A DNA stretch of 64,000 nt. Origin: Hymenobacter duratus (GTDB lineage: Bacteria; Bacteroidota; Bacteroidia; Cytophagales; Hymenobacteraceae). Each line of letters opens with the position of its first letter. Position 1 is the stretch's first letter. The stretch spans positions 826,501 to 890,500 of the forward strand of contig NZ_JACWZZ010000001.1 of the NCBI RefSeq assembly GCF_014698995.1, given 5' to 3'. Under the pieces are notes generated by a model that worked only from the letters and a program-made list of their open reading frames with translations, ran no database searches and had not been told where the DNA came from. Of the stretch, positions 41,633 to 51,104 are shown in pieces. Made by a program: the position numbers and the translations under genes.

Positions 41633-44482
41633 ATGGACGCCAACTCTTATATCGCCAACGCCCACGGCGACTACCTCGACAACCTGTACCAGTCTTACAA
41701 GGCCGACCCGCAGTCGGTGGATGCGAGCTGGCAGAAATTCTTTGAAGGCTTCGACTTCGCCCAGCAGTACCCCGAGGACGGGATGCCGCAGGCCGATGGC
41801 GAAGGCGTGCTGACCACCTCGGCCAGCACCAACCAGGCCGGCGCCGTCCGGGCCGTGGACACGGTAGCGGCCGACAAGGAAACGCAGGTGCGCAACCTCA
41901 TTCACGCCTACCGCAGCCGCGGCCACTTGGTGGCCAAAACGAACCCGGTGCGCGAGCGGAAGGACCGCAAGGCCCGCCTGAGCATTGCCGACTTCGGGTT
42001 GAGCGACGCCGACCTCGATACCAAGTTCAAGAACGGTGAAGTGCTGGGCTTGGGCTCGGAAGCCACGCTGCGCGAGATTGTGGCCGCCCTGCAAAAGGTG
42101 TACACCCGCACCATCGGCTTCGAGTACATGTACATCCGCGACCCGCAGGTGCTCGACTGGTTCCGCGAGAAAGTGGAGAAGGACTCGCTGAGCTTTAACC
42201 CCGGCGTGGAGTACAAGAAGCGCATCCTCAAGAAGCTGAACGAGGCCGTAGTGTTCGAGAACTTCCTGCACACGAAGTTCCTGGGTCAGAAGCGCTTCTC
42301 GCTGGAAGGCGGTGAATCGACGATTCCGGCCCTCGACGCTATTATTAATAAGGCTTCGGAGCTGGGCGTGCAGGAGGTGATGATTGGCATGGCCCACCGC
42401 GGCCGCTTGAACGTGCTGGCCAACATCATGGGCAAAACCTACGAGCAGATCTTCTCGGAATTCGAGGGGACGGCCGTACCGGACCTGACCATGGGCGACG
42501 GCGACGTGAAGTACCACATGGGCTACTCGTCGGAGGTAGAAGCTGAGGGCGGCCAAAAGGTGAACCTGAAGCTGGCCCCCAACCCCTCCCACCTGGAGGC
42601 GGTGAACCCGGTGGTGGAAGGCTTCGTGCGCGCCAAGATTGAGCACCAGTATGGTGGCGACTACCACCAGATTCTGCCCATCCTCATCCACGGCGACGCG
42701 GCGCTGGCCGGCCAGGGCATCGGCTACGAGCTGACCCAGATGTCGTTGCTGGAAGGCTACCGCACCGGCGGCACGCTGCACTTCGTGATTAACAACCAGG
42801 TGGGCTTCACCACCGATTTCGAGGACGCCCGTTCTTCGATTTACAGCACCGACCTCGCGAAGATCATCGACGCGCCGGTGCTGCACGTGAACGGCGACGA
42901 CCCCGAGGCCGTGGTGTTTGCCGTGCGCCTCGCCACCGAGTACCGCCAGCAGTTCCACGCCGATATCTTTATTGATATGGTGTGCTACCGCCGCCACGGC
43001 CACAACGAGTCGGACGAGCCCAAGTTCACCCAGCCCACGCTCTACAACCTCATCAGCAAGCACCAGAACCCCCGCGAGGTGTACAACGCCATGCTGGTGC
43101 AGCGCGGCGACGTGGACGCGCAGCTAGCCCAGCAGATGGACAAGGAGTTCCGCGACACCCTGCAGGCCCGCCTGGATATGGTGAAGCAGAAGCCGCTGCC
43201 CTACAACTACCAAGCCCTCGAAAATGAGTGGCGCAGCCTGCGCCGCAGCAAGCCCAAGGACTTCGAGAAGTCGCCGGAAACGGGCATCAGCGAGGAAGTG
43301 GTAGCCAAAGTAGGCAAGGCCCTGACCACGCTGCCCGAAGGCTTCCGCCCCCTGAAGCAGATTGAAAAGCTGATGGAGGAGCGCAAGAAGATGTTCTTCG
43401 AAACGCGCATTCTGAACTGGGCCGCCGGCGAGCTGCTGGCCTATGGCTCCCTGCTCGACGAGAAACATATTGTGCGCGTGAGCGGCCAGGACGTGCAGCG
43501 CGGCACGTTCTCGCACCGCCACGCCGTGCTGCACGACGCCGAAACCTCAGCCCCGTACAACTCGCTCAACTACATTGGCGAAGGCCAGGAGAAGCTGAGC
43601 ATCTACAACTCGCTGCTGAGCGAGTACGCGGTACTGGGCTTCGAATTCGGCTACGCCATGGCCAACCCCACGGCCCTGGTGATCTGGGAAGCCCAGTTCG
43701 GCGACTTCGCCAACGGTGCCCAGACCATGATTGACCAGTTCATCGTGTCGTCGGAAAGCAAGTGGCAGCGCATGAACGGTGTGGTGCTGCAGCTGCCCCA
43801 CGGCTACGAAGGCCAGGGCCCGGAGCACTCCAACGCCCGCCCCGAGCGCTTCCTGCAGCTGGCCGCCGAAAACAACATCATCGTGGCCAATATGACCACG
43901 CCGGCCAACTTCTTCCACGCCCTGCGCCGCCAGCTGACCTGGGAGTTCCGCAAGCCGCTAGTGGTGATGTCGCCCAAGTCGATGCTGCGCCACCCGCTGT
44001 GCGTATCGCCGGTGGAGGAGTTCACCTCCGGCCACTTCCGCGAGGTGCTCGGCGACGTGTACGCCGACGCCAAGAAGGTGAAGCGCGTGCTGCTGTGCTC
44101 GGGCAAAGTGTACTTCGACCTGCTGGACGAGCAGCAGCAGTCGGGCCGCACCGACGTGGCCATTGTGCGCCTAGAGCAGCTGCACCCCTTCCCCAAGAAG
44201 CAGCTCGATGCCGAGCTGGCCAAGTACCCCAAAGCCAAGCTGTACTGGGTGCAGGAAGAGCCTGAGAACATGGGCTACTGGAACTACCTGCTGCGCTTCA
44301 TGCGCCGCGAGCTGGAAGACGTGATTTCGCGTAAGCCCTCGGCCTCGCCGGCTACCGGCTACAACAAGGTGCACGTGAAGGAGCAGAAGGACCTCGTGGC
44401 CCGCGCCTTCGACAAGCCCAAGGAAGCCGTGGCCGACGACAACATCAAAGCCACCGCCGAAGTAGCCAAGAAGCAGGACTAG
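41633..44482 (+). CDS. sucA: 2-oxoglutarate dehydrogenase E1 component
   Basis: A 949-residue thiamine-diphosphate enzyme that decarboxylates 2-oxoglutarate and succinylates the lipoyl arm of E2 in the TCA cycle. The N-terminal E2-binding peptide 'SYIANAHGDYLDNLYQSYKA' is present. Core motifs: 'GMAHRGRLNVLANIMGK', 'NPSHLEAVNPVVEGF', 'HGDAALAGQGIGYE', 'NNQVGFTTDF', 'HVNGDDPEAVVFAVRLATEY' and 'YRRHGHNESDEPKFTQP'. The C-terminal half has 'GQDVQRGTFSHRHAVLHD' and 'QEEPENMGYW'. Full length and complete. odhB follows after a repeat-bearing gap of 128 bases. Confidence 0.98.
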   Translation: MDANSYIANAHGDYLDNLYQSYKADPQSVDASWQKFFEGFDFAQQYPEDGMPQADGEGVLTTSASTNQAGAVRAVDTVAADKETQVRNLIHAYRSRGHLVAKTNPVRERKDRKARLSIADFGLSDADLDTKFKNGEVLGLGSEATLREIVAALQKVYTRTIGFEYMYIRDPQVLDWFREKVEKDSLSFNPGVEYKKRILKKLNEAVVFENFLHTKFLGQKRFSLEGGESTIPALDAIINKASELGVQEVMIGMAHRGRLNVLANIMGKTYEQIFSEFEGTAVPDLTMGDGDVKYHMGYSSEVEAEGGQKVNLKLAPNPSHLEAVNPVVEGFVRAKIEHQYGGDYHQILPILIHGDAALAGQGIGYELTQMSLLEGYRTGGTLHFVINNQVGFTTDFEDARSSIYSTDLAKIIDAPVLHVNGDDPEAVVFAVRLATEYRQQFHADIFIDMVCYRRHGHNESDEPKFTQPTLYNLISKHQNPREVYNAMLVQRGDVDAQLAQQMDKEFRDTLQARLDMVKQKPLPYNYQALENEWRSLRRSKPKDFEKSPETGISEEVVAKVGKALTTLPEGFRPLKQIEKLMEERKKMFFETRILNWAAGELLAYGSLLDEKHIVRVSGQDVQRGTFSHRHAVLHDAETSAPYNSLNYIGEGQEKLSIYNSLLSEYAVLGFEFGYAMANPTALVIWEAQFGDFANGAQTMIDQFIVSSESKWQRMNGVVLQLPHGYEGQGPEHSNARPERFLQLAAENNIIVANMTTPANFFHALRRQLTWEFRKPLVVMSPKSMLRHPLCVSPVEEFTSGHFREVLGDVYADAKKVKRVLLCSGKVYFDLLDEQQQSGRTDVAIVRLEQLHPFPKKQLDAELAKYPKAKLYWVQEEPENMGYWNYLLRFMRRELEDVISRKPSASPATGYNKVHVKEQKDLVARAFDKPKEAVADDNIKATAEVAKKQD

Positions 44483-44489
44483 TCCTGGG

Positions 44490-44565
44490 TCATTCCGAGC
44501 AGCGCGAGGAATCTGAGTGAAAACGGACAACGGCTTCACCCAGATTCCTCCTGCGTCGGAACGAC
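44490..44565. repeat. Degenerate inverted repeat between sucA and odhB
   Basis: Left arm TCATTCCGAGCAGCGCGAGG and right arm with CAGATTCCTCCTGCGTCGGA are imperfect complements, a decayed copy of the CATTCCGAG...CTCGGAATG family at 21134 and 52778. A hairpin here could lower odhB expression relative to sucA. Confidence 0.6.
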
Positions 44566-44610
44566 AACTTCCCCGACATTCCCCACCGAAACCCTTCAAA
44601 ACTCCCACTT

Positions 44611-46287
44611 ATGGGTCTGGAAATTAAAATCCCCGCCGTCGGCGAGTCTATCACCGAAGTAACCATTGCCAAGTGGCTCAAAGCCGACGGTGACACCGTG
44701 AAGCGCGACGAGATTCTGGCCGAGCTGGAATCCGACAAAGCCACGTTCGAGCTGCCCGCCGAGGTCGACGGCGTACTGAAAATCCGCGTTGCCGAGGGCG
44801 AAACCATCGGCATCGGCACCACCATTGCCGAAATTGACGGCGACGGTGCTGCCGCCGCGCCAGCCGCTTCGGCTCCGGCCGCTGCTCCGGCTGCCGAAGC
44901 CGCTCCCGCTGCCGACCCCGTGAGCAAGGGCGAGGAAAACCCCAAAGCCAGCGACCAGGCCGGCTACGGCGGCCAGCCCGAAGGCGGTGCCGGTTCCGGT
45001 GCCCCAGCCGATGCCGCTCCGGCTGCCGGTAACGGCGGCGGTGGAACCGTAGAAATGACGATTCCGGCCGTGGGCGAATCCATCACGGAAGTGACGGTGG
45101 CCAAGTGGCTGAAGGAAGACGGCGCCCAGGTACAGCGCGACGAAATCATTGCCGAACTGGAATCGGACAAGGCCACGTTTGAGCTGCCCGCCGAAGGCAC
45201 CGGCACGCTGCGCCACGCCGCCAAGGAAGGCGAAACCATCGGCATCGGTGCTACTATTGCCCGTATCGAAGGCGGCAGCGGTGCCGCCGCTCCGGCTGCG
45301 GCTCCCGCCGCTGCACCAGCCGCTGCCCAGGCTGCTCCGGCCGCCGCGGCTCCGGCTGCTTCGGCAACCACCAGCTACGCTACTGGCACGCCTTCGCCGG
45401 CGGCCGGCAAAATTCTTGGTGAGAAAGGCATCAGCCCCGCCGACGTGCAGGGCTCGGGCCGCGACGGCCGCATTACCAAAGATGACGCCCAGAATGCCCA
45501 GGCCAAGCCCGCCGCGCCGGCCCCGGCCGCTGCTGCTCCCGCCAAACCGGCTGCGGCTCCGCAGGCGGCTCCGGCCGCTAGCGGTAACCGCAACCAGCGC
45601 CGTGAGCGGATGAGCAACCTACGCAAGACGGTAGCCCGCCGTCTGGTGTCGGTGAAGAATGAAACGGCCATGCTCACCACCTTCAACGAGGTGAACATGC
45701 AGCCCATTATGGACCTGCGCAACAAGTTCAAGGACAAGTTCAAGGAGAAGCACAGCGTGGGCCTTGGCTTCATGTCGTTCTTCACCAAGGCCGTGTGCGT
45801 GGCGCTGAAAGAGTGGCCCGCCGTGAATGCCCAGATTGATGGCACCGACATCGTGTACAACGACTTCTGCGACATCAGCATTGCCGTATCGGCCCCCAAA
45901 GGACTGGTGGTGCCGGTAATCCGGAACGCCGAGGAGCTGTCGTTTGATGGTATCGAGAAGGAAATTCAGCGCCTCGCTGGCTTGGCCCGCGACAACAAGC
46001 TCACCATCGAGCAGATGACCGGCGGCACGTTCACCATCACCAACGGCGGTGTGTTCGGCTCCATGATGAGCACTCCGATCATCAACGCCCCGCAGTCGGC
46101 CATTCTGGGCATGCACAACATCGTGCAGCGTCCGATTGCCGAAAACGGCCAGGTGGTAATCCGCCCGATGATGTACCTGGCCTTGAGCTACGACCACCGC
46201 ATCATCGACGGCCGCGAGTCGGTGTCGTTCCTGGTGCGCGTGAAGGAGCTGCTTGAGGATCCGACCCGTTTGCTGCTGGGCGTGTAA
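44611..46287 (+). CDS. odhB: Dihydrolipoamide succinyltransferase (E2) with two lipoyl domains
   Basis: A 558-residue E2 of the 2-oxoglutarate dehydrogenase complex. Two lipoyl domains (about 1-80 and 148-225), each with the lipoylated Lys in '[14 protein letters not shown]', are joined by Ala/Pro-rich linkers. The E3-binding domain (about 258-295) reads '[18 protein letters not shown]' and '[12 protein letters not shown]'. The catalytic domain (from about 330) has '[17 protein letters not shown]', '[20 protein letters not shown]' and the active-site '[15 protein letters not shown]' with His and Asp. Most OGDH E2 proteins have one lipoyl domain; two is seen in Bacteroidota. The stop lies in an inverted repeat shared with the convergent haemoglobin gene. 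Confidence 0.96.
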   Translation: MGLEIKIPAVGESITEVTIAKWLKADGDTVKRDEILAELESDKATFELPAEVDGVLKIRVAEGETIGIGTTIAEIDGDGAAAAPAASAPAAAPAAEAAPAADPVSKGEENPKASDQAGYGGQPEGGAGSGAPADAAPAAGNGGGGTVEMTIPAVGESITEVTVAKWLKEDGAQVQRDEIIAELESDKATFELPAEGTGTLRHAAKEGETIGIGATIARIEGGSGAAAPAAAPAAAPAAAQAAPAAAAPAASATTSYATGTPSPAAGKILGEKGISPADVQGSGRDGRITKDDAQNAQAKPAAPAPAAAAPAKPAAAPQAAPAASGNRNQRRERMSNLRKTVARRLVSVKNETAMLTTFNEVNMQPIMDLRNKFKDKFKEKHSVGLGFMSFFTKAVCVALKEWPAVNAQIDGTDIVYNDFCDISIAVSAPKGLVVPVIRNAEELSFDGIEKEIQRLAGLARDNKLTIEQMTGGTFTITNGGVFGSMMSTPIINAPQSAILGMHNIVQRPIAENGQVVIRPMMYLALSYDHRIIDGRESVSFLVRVKELLEDPTRLLLGV

Positions 46288-46465
46288 ATCACGGATTTAA
46301 CCGGATTAAGCGGATTTCACAGATTCCGTGAATCATAACAAAAAAGAGGCTTGCCGATTGGCAAGCCTCTTTTTTGTTATGATGAAATTCCAAGCAAGAA
46401 AAGCCGGGTTTGCGCCGACCACAAAATCCGTGAAATCCGCCTAATCCGGTTAAATCCGTGATTTA
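46285..46465. repeat. Inverted repeat spanning two stop codons, with nested terminator
   Basis: Arms 46285-46320 and 46430-46465 (36 bases, one mismatch; ATCACGGATTTAACCGGATT and complement). The left arm starts at the odhB stop TAA and the right arm ends with the complement of the haemoglobin stop. Inside lies a strong hairpin, AACAAAAAAGAGGCTTGCC and complement (about 46334-46382), a bidirectional terminator. Confidence 0.8.
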
Positions 46466-46858
46466 GTCGACTGGCAGCTCGCGGGTGCGGGAGGCACTGA
46501 GGCGGGTGGCCATCTGGCGGGCCAGTTGCTTGGCTTCTTCAGCTTTGGAACCAGTGAAATACTCTTCCACTGTTGAGGAAAACAGGTTCAGCCAGTGCTC
46601 TACGTGGGCCCCACTGCGCGGCAGAGCTACCTGCTCCGGCAGGGGCTCGCCTTCGGTAGCGCCCTGCCCCAGCAGCGTGCTGCTCCAGTAACGGTACTGC
46701 GACGTGAGGTAGTGCGGCCAGTGAATGCGGGCCGCGGCGCCAAAGCTGGCACCAAGCAGCGTGTCCTGCGTAGCCTTGTGGCACAGCGTATCAACGAGCG
46801 TCTTGATGTCGCCTTCAGTCTGAATGTCGTGGAGCGGGGCAGAGGTTTGCATAGACAA
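46463..46858 (-). CDS. Group III truncated haemoglobin
   Basis: A 131-residue 2-on-2 globin of the group III (trHbP) type. Family blocks: 'DTLLGASFGAAARIHWPHYL', 'YRYWSSTLLGQGATEGEPLP', 'HVEHWLNLFSSTVEEYFTG' (His as probable haem ligand, Trp) and 'KAEEAKQLARQMATRL'. It may bind oxygen or nitric oxide. The Met at 46858 or the next at 46852 may start it. Its stop lies in the inverted repeat shared with odhB. It is not in an operon. Confidence 0.87.
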   Translation of the reverse strand: MSMQTSAPLHDIQTEGDIKTLVDTLCHKATQDTLLGASFGAAARIHWPHYLTSQYRYWSSTLLGQGATEGEPLPEQVALPRSGAHVEHWLNLFSSTVEEYFTGSKAEEAKQLARQMATRLSASRTRELPVD

Positions 46859-46994
46859 AGGAGGATGACAAGGTGGGCTTCCAACTACGTAGCGAATTTA
46901 CGCAGGTTACGTGGCATTCGCTATGTAGCGGAGAAAATTTTATCCTTTCCTTTTTATATTATATTTATAGGGTGTTTTATCCCCATCTGGGACA

Positions 46995-49763
46995 TTATTG
47001 CACGCGAATTAGGCGCAGCTGGTCCAATATTGCTTCATTCACGGCGCCGTTCATGTTCTCGTTGGCCGGATCCAGGGTCAGGGTTAGTACCGACTTGCCA
47101 CGGGGCAGCTGTACCATAATGGGGTTAGTATATCCCCAGTCCGACCACTCGCCCATGCCGCGCTGCGGCAGCACTACCGTACCCAGCAATTGCGTCCCGA
47201 GGCGTAGTGTGCGAATCGCACATTTGTTGCTGGTGTTGATGGGGCCGTTGCCGTTGGCGTAGCGGAAATACAAGGCGTAAAGCCCCGCTGTCGGCACCGA
47301 TACCGGTACCGTAAGGCGGCGGTTCAGGGTTTTGCTGATGTCAACAAAGCCACGGCCATTGTAGCCTTTGATACGGATAGCATAGTCTTTACGAAGATTT
47401 TCCACTTTCAAGGCTGTTGTCTCCAATTCCACCACCTGCGTGTAGCGGGCAGCCTCGGGCACCACCGGCTCGCTGGCGAAGCTCTCGAAGCCCTGGGCGT
47501 CGATGGCCACTACCTGATACTCGCTGAACGGCTGGCCAGTGGGGACGGGGTAGGTGGTTTCGGTGGTGCGGGCGGCAAACTGGCCGTTGCGCAGCACCTG
47601 GTAGGCACGGGCGCCCTCCACGACGGGCCACGCCAAAGCGCCGGCCGTGTAGCGCACGGCGGGCGTCGGGGGCGCTACGTGGTGGGTCACCTTGTTTTGC
47701 GACGAGGGCGCCAGCGGCGTGCTGGGTAGCTCAATACGGATGGTGTGCGCGCCAGTGAGGGTGGCTGGGATAGTGGCTTCGGGCAACGGCTGGCCGTCCA
47801 GCGTAATCCGTTGGATGCCCTGGCCGAAACCGGTCATTTCTATGTCCAGCACGGCGCCCCGGTACCGGAAGTTGGAAAGTCGGCGGGTGCCCGCCAGCGC
47901 CTGCGGCACAAACGGCCGGAACGTAAGCTGATTGGGCTGGAAATCCATGCCGAACAACCCCTTATACACCAGCCCCAGTGCGCCCGAGAGGCTCCAGATC
48001 ATGTTGCTGCTGTTGATTTGGGTGCCGGCGAAGTCGCCGTTGCTGGCCACGAAGTTTTCCTTGTTGGTGAGGAACATGGCCGCGGGCCGGGCCACGGTCA
48101 TCAGGCTCTCCAGGAAAGCCGTTTCGTTGCCGACTTTGGCCGCCGCCAGCCCCCAGTAGCTCTGCACGAAGGGCCACACGGCGTTGTTGTGGTAGGGCGG
48201 GATGCCCGAAATCTGTGGGTAGATGCACGGCACGCCGTAGTCCATAACGGGCGTGCGGGCCACCACGGTGCTGGCGCGGCTGCCTTCGGCCACCCCAAAC
48301 AGCACCGCCAGCGCCTCGCCCAGCGCCTCCGCTTTCGGCGACACCTGCTGATGCACGCGGCCGTAACGGAACTGGCCGTAATAGCCCTTGTCCTCCAGCC
48401 ACAGGTGTTGGTTGATACCTTGCTTGATGCGCGCGGCGCGGTCCTGCGCGTCGCGCGCTACGGCGGTTTCGCCCAGTTTTTCAGCCATCAGGCCCAGCAC
48501 GATGTTGCCCTGATAGTGCGCGGCGTTGGTGCCCAGGTTTTCGCTCTGGTAGATGTCGGCGGGCTGCATCCACTTGGGGTAGGTCTGTTCGCGCCAGTCC
48601 AGAAACGACGATTCGCCGCGCACGAGGCTGGTTTGCGCATCATACGCCACCTGCTCGTCGTCTTCGATGGTGCGCCGGATGACAGGGTATGCTTGCCGCA
48701 GCCACGCTTCGTCGCCGGTGGCCAGGTAGATTTCCCAGGCCGCCGTGGCCCAGATAATCCGGTCGGTGGAAACGGGGTAGGCCCCGCCGGTGCCGGTGTC
48801 CTGAATGATGCGGCCTTCGGGCGTCACCTTGCGCAGCAGGCTGGTTTTGGCGGCTTCCGGCTGTAGCAGGGCCTGGCTCAGGATGATGCTGTAGCTGATG
48901 TCGCGGGTCCAGACGCCGGCCCACTCCTGGCCGGTGCGGAACGTGCCGTCGGGCTCCACGGCGCGCCGGGCTTCTTCCAGCGCCATATTATACAGCGCAT
49001 CGAGCAGCGGAAAATCAGAAGTGAGCTGCGGCAGCGCCGATACGTCGAGCGTGGCCTGCCAGCGGGCGGCGGTGCTTTTCTGGTCGGAGTGGGCGTTGAG
49101 CACCACCGTGGTTTCGTAGATGCCGTTGCCGTCGGGGTCTTTCAGCTCCAGCGGCGGCTTATTAATCAGGTTGTCGAAGTCCCAGCTCAGCGGTGCAGTG
49201 TTGCCGGCCACGAATACGTGCTTGAAATCGGCTTGGTAGAGCTTCTGGCCGTTGTAAAGCGTGTAGTAGCTCTGCTTCCGGAAGGCGGCCAGCATGGGCC
49301 GCAGATCCAGCCGAATGGTGAGCGGCGTGTTGGGTGCCAGGTACTGGTTGGCCGGTACCGGGCGCTTGTCCACCGATTGCTGCCCGAACACGATAACCGG
49401 AGTTTCGAGGGCCGCACCGCCGGCGGCTGGCAAGGCCAGGAACAGGTGGTCCTGGCCGGGCGCCATTTCGTTGTCCTTGCCGTTGACACTGAACTTGAAG
49501 CTCACCTGCGGACTTTGAAACGCGTTGGCCGGGCTCTGATAGTTGGAGGTCAGCGCCTGGCGGGATAGCGCCCGCGCCGTATGCGGGCCCTGTACCACCG
49601 AATCACGGTAGACAGTGTAGGCGGCCGACTGCCACACGGGCACGGCCGGCGCCGCAGTCGGCGCGCTGGTAGCAGTTGGTTGGGAATTGGGTTTGGTCAT
49701 CTGGCAGGCAGCAAGAAAGCCGAGGCCGAGCAGCAAGCCGGCGGAATAGGAGAGTTGGGACAT
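46995..49763 (-). CDS. Large lipoprotein glycoside hydrolase, (alpha/alpha)6 barrel
   Basis: A 922-residue lipoprotein (lipobox 'FLAAC', Cys about 20). After an N-terminal beta-rich region (about 60-260), a six-hairpin glycosidase domain (about 270-660) follows: 'GQEWAGVWTRDISYSIILSQ', 'DTGTGGAYPVSTDRIIWATA', 'MDYGVPCIYPQISGIPPYHN' and 'SNMIWSLSGALGLVYKGLFG'. This resembles GH63/glycogen-debranching or trehalase-like families. The final 140 residues look like a CBM6/35-type carbohydrate-binding module ('GLYALYFRYANGNGPINTSN', 'LDQLRLIRVQ'). Start at the ATG at 49763. Likely acts on oligosaccharides at the cell surface; exact family uncertain. Confidence 0.82.
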   Translation of the reverse strand: MSQLSYSAGLLLGLGFLAACQMTKPNSQPTATSAPTAAPAVPVWQSAAYTVYRDSVVQGPHTARALSRQALTSNYQSPANAFQSPQVSFKFSVNGKDNEMAPGQDHLFLALPAAGGAALETPVIVFGQQSVDKRPVPANQYLAPNTPLTIRLDLRPMLAAFRKQSYYTLYNGQKLYQADFKHVFVAGNTAPLSWDFDNLINKPPLELKDPDGNGIYETTVVLNAHSDQKSTAARWQATLDVSALPQLTSDFPLLDALYNMALEEARRAVEPDGTFRTGQEWAGVWTRDISYSIILSQALLQPEAAKTSLLRKVTPEGRIIQDTGTGGAYPVSTDRIIWATAAWEIYLATGDEAWLRQAYPVIRRTIEDDEQVAYDAQTSLVRGESSFLDWREQTYPKWMQPADIYQSENLGTNAAHYQGNIVLGLMAEKLGETAVARDAQDRAARIKQGINQHLWLEDKGYYGQFRYGRVHQQVSPKAEALGEALAVLFGVAEGSRASTVVARTPVMDYGVPCIYPQISGIPPYHNNAVWPFVQSYWGLAAAKVGNETAFLESLMTVARPAAMFLTNKENFVASNGDFAGTQINSSNMIWSLSGALGLVYKGLFGMDFQPNQLTFRPFVPQALAGTRRLSNFRYRGAVLDIEMTGFGQGIQRITLDGQPLPEATIPATLTGAHTIRIELPSTPLAPSSQNKVTHHVAPPTPAVRYTAGALAWPVVEGARAYQVLRNGQFAARTTETTYPVPTGQPFSEYQVVAIDAQGFESFASEPVVPEAARYTQVVELETTALKVENLRKDYAIRIKGYNGRGFVDISKTLNRRLTVPVSVPTAGLYALYFRYANGNGPINTSNKCAIRTLRLGTQLLGTVVLPQRGMGEWSDWGYTNPIMVQLPRGKSVLTLTLDPANENMNGAVNEAILDQLRLIRVQ

Positions 49764-49824
49764 AGCGTGAAGTAACGGGAAACGTCGTGGCGGAGAGAGC
49801 ACGCAGTTGAGTACGAAACCAACT

Positions 49825-49940
49825 GAACGGTGTAGAGACGCAATATTTTGCGTCTCGTCGCTGAACAGTCTGCGCTGCGCCCCCTTCCGGATCAACGTCA
49901 GCAACGACGAGGCGCAAAATATTGCGTCTCTACACCGTTC
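49825..49940. repeat. MITE-like inverted repeat made of two GAGACGCAA palindromes
   Basis: Arms 49825-49860 and 49905-49940 are 36-base complements with one mismatch (GAACGGTGTAGAGACGCAAT...). Each arm itself contains the palindrome GAGACGCAA...TTGCGTCTC also found alone at 18953-18974. The loop is 44 bases. It lies between the glycosidase and EamA genes. No coding capacity, so a non-autonomous element or REP pair is likely. Confidence 0.8.
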
Positions 49941-49981
49941 AACCGGCATGTGGCTGCGAAACCGCTCCGTAGCCCAGGGTT

Positions 49982-50926
49982 TCAACCCTGGGAATCCTCT
50001 ACCGGCCGCGTTGGCCGCCTTCCGCCCAGCACCACCAGCGCCACGGCCACCACAATCAGGGCCGCGCCTCCCAGCATTCCGGTATTCAGGGTTTCGCCGG
50101 CAAGAGCCCAGCCCAGGAGCACTGCCACCACCGGATTTACAAAGGCGTAGGTGCCCGCCAGCGCCGGCTCTACCACCCGCAGCAGCCAGATGTACGCCGA
50201 AAATGCCACGAACGAGCCGAATGTAACCAGATAGGCAAATGCACCCCACACCTTAAGTGGAACGTGGCTCACCTGAAACACAGCGGCCTCACCGTGCAGC
50301 AGCCCCGCCACCAGCAGAAACGACCCGCCGCACAGCATCTGCATGCCCACTCCCAAAAACGGTGAGCCGCCGATGGGTTTCTGCCGGGAGTAGAGCGAGC
50401 CGACCGACCACATCAGGGACGCCAGCAGCACCGACACCGTGCCGAGCAACGGGTGCCCCGGCAGCAGCACGGGAGCCGTGCTGCGGGTGCTCATCAGTAA
50501 GCCCAAGCCGCCCATGCCCAGGGTCAGGCCCAGCAGAACTTTGGCGGTGGGGCGCGGTGCCAGACCCGAAGCCCAGCCCAACAATGCCAGGAACATGGGC
50601 ACCGTGGCAACCAGCAGCGCCGCCATACCCGACGGAATATACTGCTGCGCGAAAGTGGTGCCGCCATTCCCGAACAGCGGCAGGCACAGGCCCACCACGG
50701 CCGCCCGTTGCCAGTCCTGCCGGCTGGGCGCTGCCGCGCCGCTCAGCCGCACGGCCCCATACATGAGGGCACCAGCCAGCAGAAAACGCATAGCCGATAG
50801 CAGAAACGGCGGCCAGACGCTCAACGCCACCTTGGTAGCCAGATAAGTGGAGCCCCAGACCAGGTACAGCGCCAGCAGTGCCAGCACAATCAGGAAACGG
50901 GGAGCAGCAGCAGAAGTAGCGGGCAT
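49982..50926 (-). CDS. EamA/RhaT family transporter (drug/metabolite exporter)
   Basis: A 314-residue protein with ten hydrophobic segments in two five-segment EamA repeats. The first repeat opens 'ALLALYLVWGSTYLATKVAL', with the conserved 'W(G)STY/F' motif, and 'PSGMAALLVATVPMFLALLG'. The second includes 'LASLMWSVGSLYSRQ' and 'VEPALAGTYAFVNPVVAVLL' followed by 'GETLNTGMLGGAALI'. These are hallmarks of the DMT superfamily (EamA, YdcZ-type). Likely an exporter of metabolites such as amino acids; substrate unknown. Start at the ATG at 50926. Confidence 0.92.
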   Translation of the reverse strand: MPATSAAAPRFLIVLALLALYLVWGSTYLATKVALSVWPPFLLSAMRFLLAGALMYGAVRLSGAAAPSRQDWQRAAVVGLCLPLFGNGGTTFAQQYIPSGMAALLVATVPMFLALLGWASGLAPRPTAKVLLGLTLGMGGLGLLMSTRSTAPVLLPGHPLLGTVSVLLASLMWSVGSLYSRQKPIGGSPFLGVGMQMLCGGSFLLVAGLLHGEAAVFQVSHVPLKVWGAFAYLVTFGSFVAFSAYIWLLRVVEPALAGTYAFVNPVVAVLLGWALAGETLNTGMLGGAALIVVAVALVVLGGRRPTRPVEDSQG

Positions 50927-51104
50927 AAGGCAGGCGAAATGGAAGCACAAACCTACGGGCGTTTTCGCTCCCGACCAGTTCATGACTTGCGCCGGGCCCA
51001 CTCCGACCCGGCATTTGCACGGCTGCAGCCGGCCGGTAGGCCCAACGCAACGTAGCTTGCACGTTCGAGTCTATTGGGATTCTGTTTCTGATTTGCTTTC
51101 TGCT

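Noticed and set aside
41603..43063. 486-codon frame opposite sucA, and similar long frames opposite lpdA (52928-54316) and the pectate lyase (61422-62513)
   Set aside because: These are shadow frames of well-recognised genes; compositions are abnormal and no motif is seen.
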